Assembly: GCA_963716855.1 (NCBI GenBank)
Contig: CAVQUV010000032.1
Location: 1-64,000 of the forward strand
Direction of reading: 5' to 3'
DNA from: JAGVSZ01 sp963716855
GTDB lineage: Bacteria; Pseudomonadota; Gammaproteobacteria; Burkholderiales; SG8-39
DNA length: 64,000 nt
Part shown: positions 63,232 to 64,000 of the stretch, one piece after another
How the letters are laid out: every line of letters begins with the position of its first letter
Position numbering within the stretch: the stretch's first letter is position 1
Position numbers and translations under genes: made by a program
The notes under the pieces: generated by a model
Database searches by the model: none
The model's input: the letters and a program-made list of their open reading frames with translations, nothing else
Told to the model about the DNA's origin: nothing

Positions 63232-64000
63232 GGCACGTGCCGACCCGGGCCTGACGGCCGTTCCCGGCCTGAAGGTCGGCCATCACACGCTCGCGGAGCG
63301 GCCGACCGGCTGCACCGTGATCCTCGCCGAGGCGGGCGCGGTCGCGGGCGTCGACGTGCGCGGCGGCGCGCCGGGCACGCGCGAGACCGACCTCCTCGAT
63401 CCGAGCAACACCGTGCGGCGGGTTCATGCGGTGGTGCTGTCGGGTGGCAGCGCGTTCGGGCTGGACGCTGCGACCGGTGTCGTGCGCTTTCTCGAGGAGC
63501 GCGGCGTCGGCTTCGACGTCGGGGTCGCGAAGGTGCCCATCGTGCCGGCGGCCGTCCTGTTCGATCTCGCGATTGGCGGCAAGCCGCACGTGCGGCCCAC
63601 GGCCGAGAGCGGTTATCGCGCGGCGCAGGCGGCGACCGATCGACCCGTCGTGGAGGGCAACGTCGGCGCGGGCGCGGGCGCGACCGTCGGCAAGATCGCC
63701 GGTTCCGCCCGGGGGATGAAGAGCGGGCTCGGGACCGCGTCGATCACGCTCCCCGACGGTCTGATCGTCGCGGCGCTGGTGGCGGTGAACGCGGTGGGCG
63801 ACGTGCTCGATCCGGCGACCGGCCACCTCATCGCCGGCGTGCGCACCGAGGACGGACGCGCGCTCGCGGATGCGCGGAAGCTCCTCCGGACAGGCGGTTT
63901 CAAGCCGCTGGTCCGATCCGGCGAGAACACCACGATCGGCGTGGTCGCGACCAACGCGGCGCTCGACAAGGCGCAGGCGCGCAAGGTGGCCCAGATGGCG
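63209..64000 (+). CDS. P1 (DmpA/BapA)-family peptidase, partial
   Basis: GTG 63209, frame open to the last base. LTAVPGLKVGHHTLAERPTG, CTVILAEAGAVAGVDVRGGA and PGTRETDLLDPSNTVRRVHA are followed by VVLSGGSAFGLDAATGVVRF, PIVPAAVLFDLAIGGKPHVR, VEGNVGAGAGATVGKIAGSA, GLGTASITLPDGLIVAALVA and the start of the second part (SGENTTIGVVATNAALDKAQ). These proteins self-cleave between the two parts to free a serine or threonine nucleophile and act on beta-amino or N-acyl peptides. About 264 of roughly 330-370 residues are present. Confidence 0.9.
   Translation, partial: MQPGSDAEARADPGLTAVPGLKVGHHTLAERPTGCTVILAEAGAVAGVDVRGGAPGTRETDLLDPSNTVRRVHAVVLSGGSAFGLDAATGVVRFLEERGVGFDVGVAKVPIVPAAVLFDLAIGGKPHVRPTAESGYRAAQAATDRPVVEGNVGAGAGATVGKIAGSARGMKSGLGTASITLPDGLIVAALVAVNAVGDVLDPATGHLIAGVRTEDGRALADARKLLRTGGFKPLVRSGENTTIGVVATNAALDKAQARKVAQMA

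Overview
The window looks like chromosomal DNA of a Gram-negative proteobacterium. From about 12.9 kb to the end it reads as a very GC-rich betaproteobacterium, probably Burkholderiales-like. The main evidence is eight Bug/TctC-type periplasmic solute-binding proteins without TctA/TctB membrane partners, mixed with catabolic enzymes. The first 12.9 kb is visibly less GC-rich and has a different gene content: an Mce-type lipid ABC operon, Crp-type regulators and small stress-type membrane proteins. I saw no rRNA, tRNA, CRISPR array, phage or insertion sequence.

Layout, left part. 1-1566: end of an rbbA-yhhJ ABC exporter pair. 1742-2398: SOUL-family protein. 2414-5993 (minus): four-gene STAS-MlaE / MlaF / MlaD / lipoprotein operon joined by GTGA start-stop overlaps. 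6143-7048: a truncated VIT1/CCC1 transporter fused to the tail of a transglutaminase. 7045-8829: two Crp/Fnr-type regulators. 9085-11060: RlpA-like lipoprotein and a set of tiny membrane or amphipathic proteins. 11082-12107: galU. 12217-12878: hemolysin III, which ends abruptly against a truncated pdxA.

Layout, right part. 12.88-20.4 kb: pdxA, Bug receptor, Tat-type amidohydrolase, alpha/beta hydrolase, Bug receptor, VOC dioxygenase and an SrkA-type kinase. 20.4-25.2 kb: RNA and cold-shock genes (zinc-ribbon protein, RRM protein, DEAD-box helicase, RidA, infA, csp, HicA-like). 25.2-39.3 kb: SDR, Sel1-like protein, Bug receptors, two class II aldolases, hemerythrin, MetF-like protein, GST, arfB, CDGSH protein, a truncated FAD monooxygenase and DUF3014. 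39.3-48.8 kb: FKBP, MFS and DODA, then a co-directional catabolic operon (Ldh2, two Gfo/Idh, amidohydrolase, Bug, Asp/Glu racemase, Bug). 48.9-55.1 kb: sterol-desaturase-like protein, quinone-oxidoreductase-like protein, exported RidA protein, and a QseBC-like two-component pair with a cytochrome b / diheme c / SHP operon. 55.3-64 kb: benzoylformate-decarboxylase-like enzyme, TonB-like protein, SYLF protein, MazG-like protein, rlmJ, dinB, a molybdenum hydroxylase large subunit and a P1 peptidase running off the end.

Two sequence-level features dominate. First, many genes are broken by frame changes that disappear when one extra base is removed. They are dense in 0-23 kb and 57.8-60.2 kb and rare elsewhere, so they look more like sequence error than pseudogene decay. 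Second, at three places (about 6.77, 12.88 and 37.5-38.4 kb) unrelated genes are both cut at one point, as expected of chimeric joins or recombination breakpoints. I found no convincing new defence or mobile system. The most interesting uncharacterised biology is the small-protein cluster at 9.8-11.1 kb, the 72-bp repeat tail of the DEAD-box helicase, and the orphan-receptor catabolic operon at 41.8-48.8 kb.
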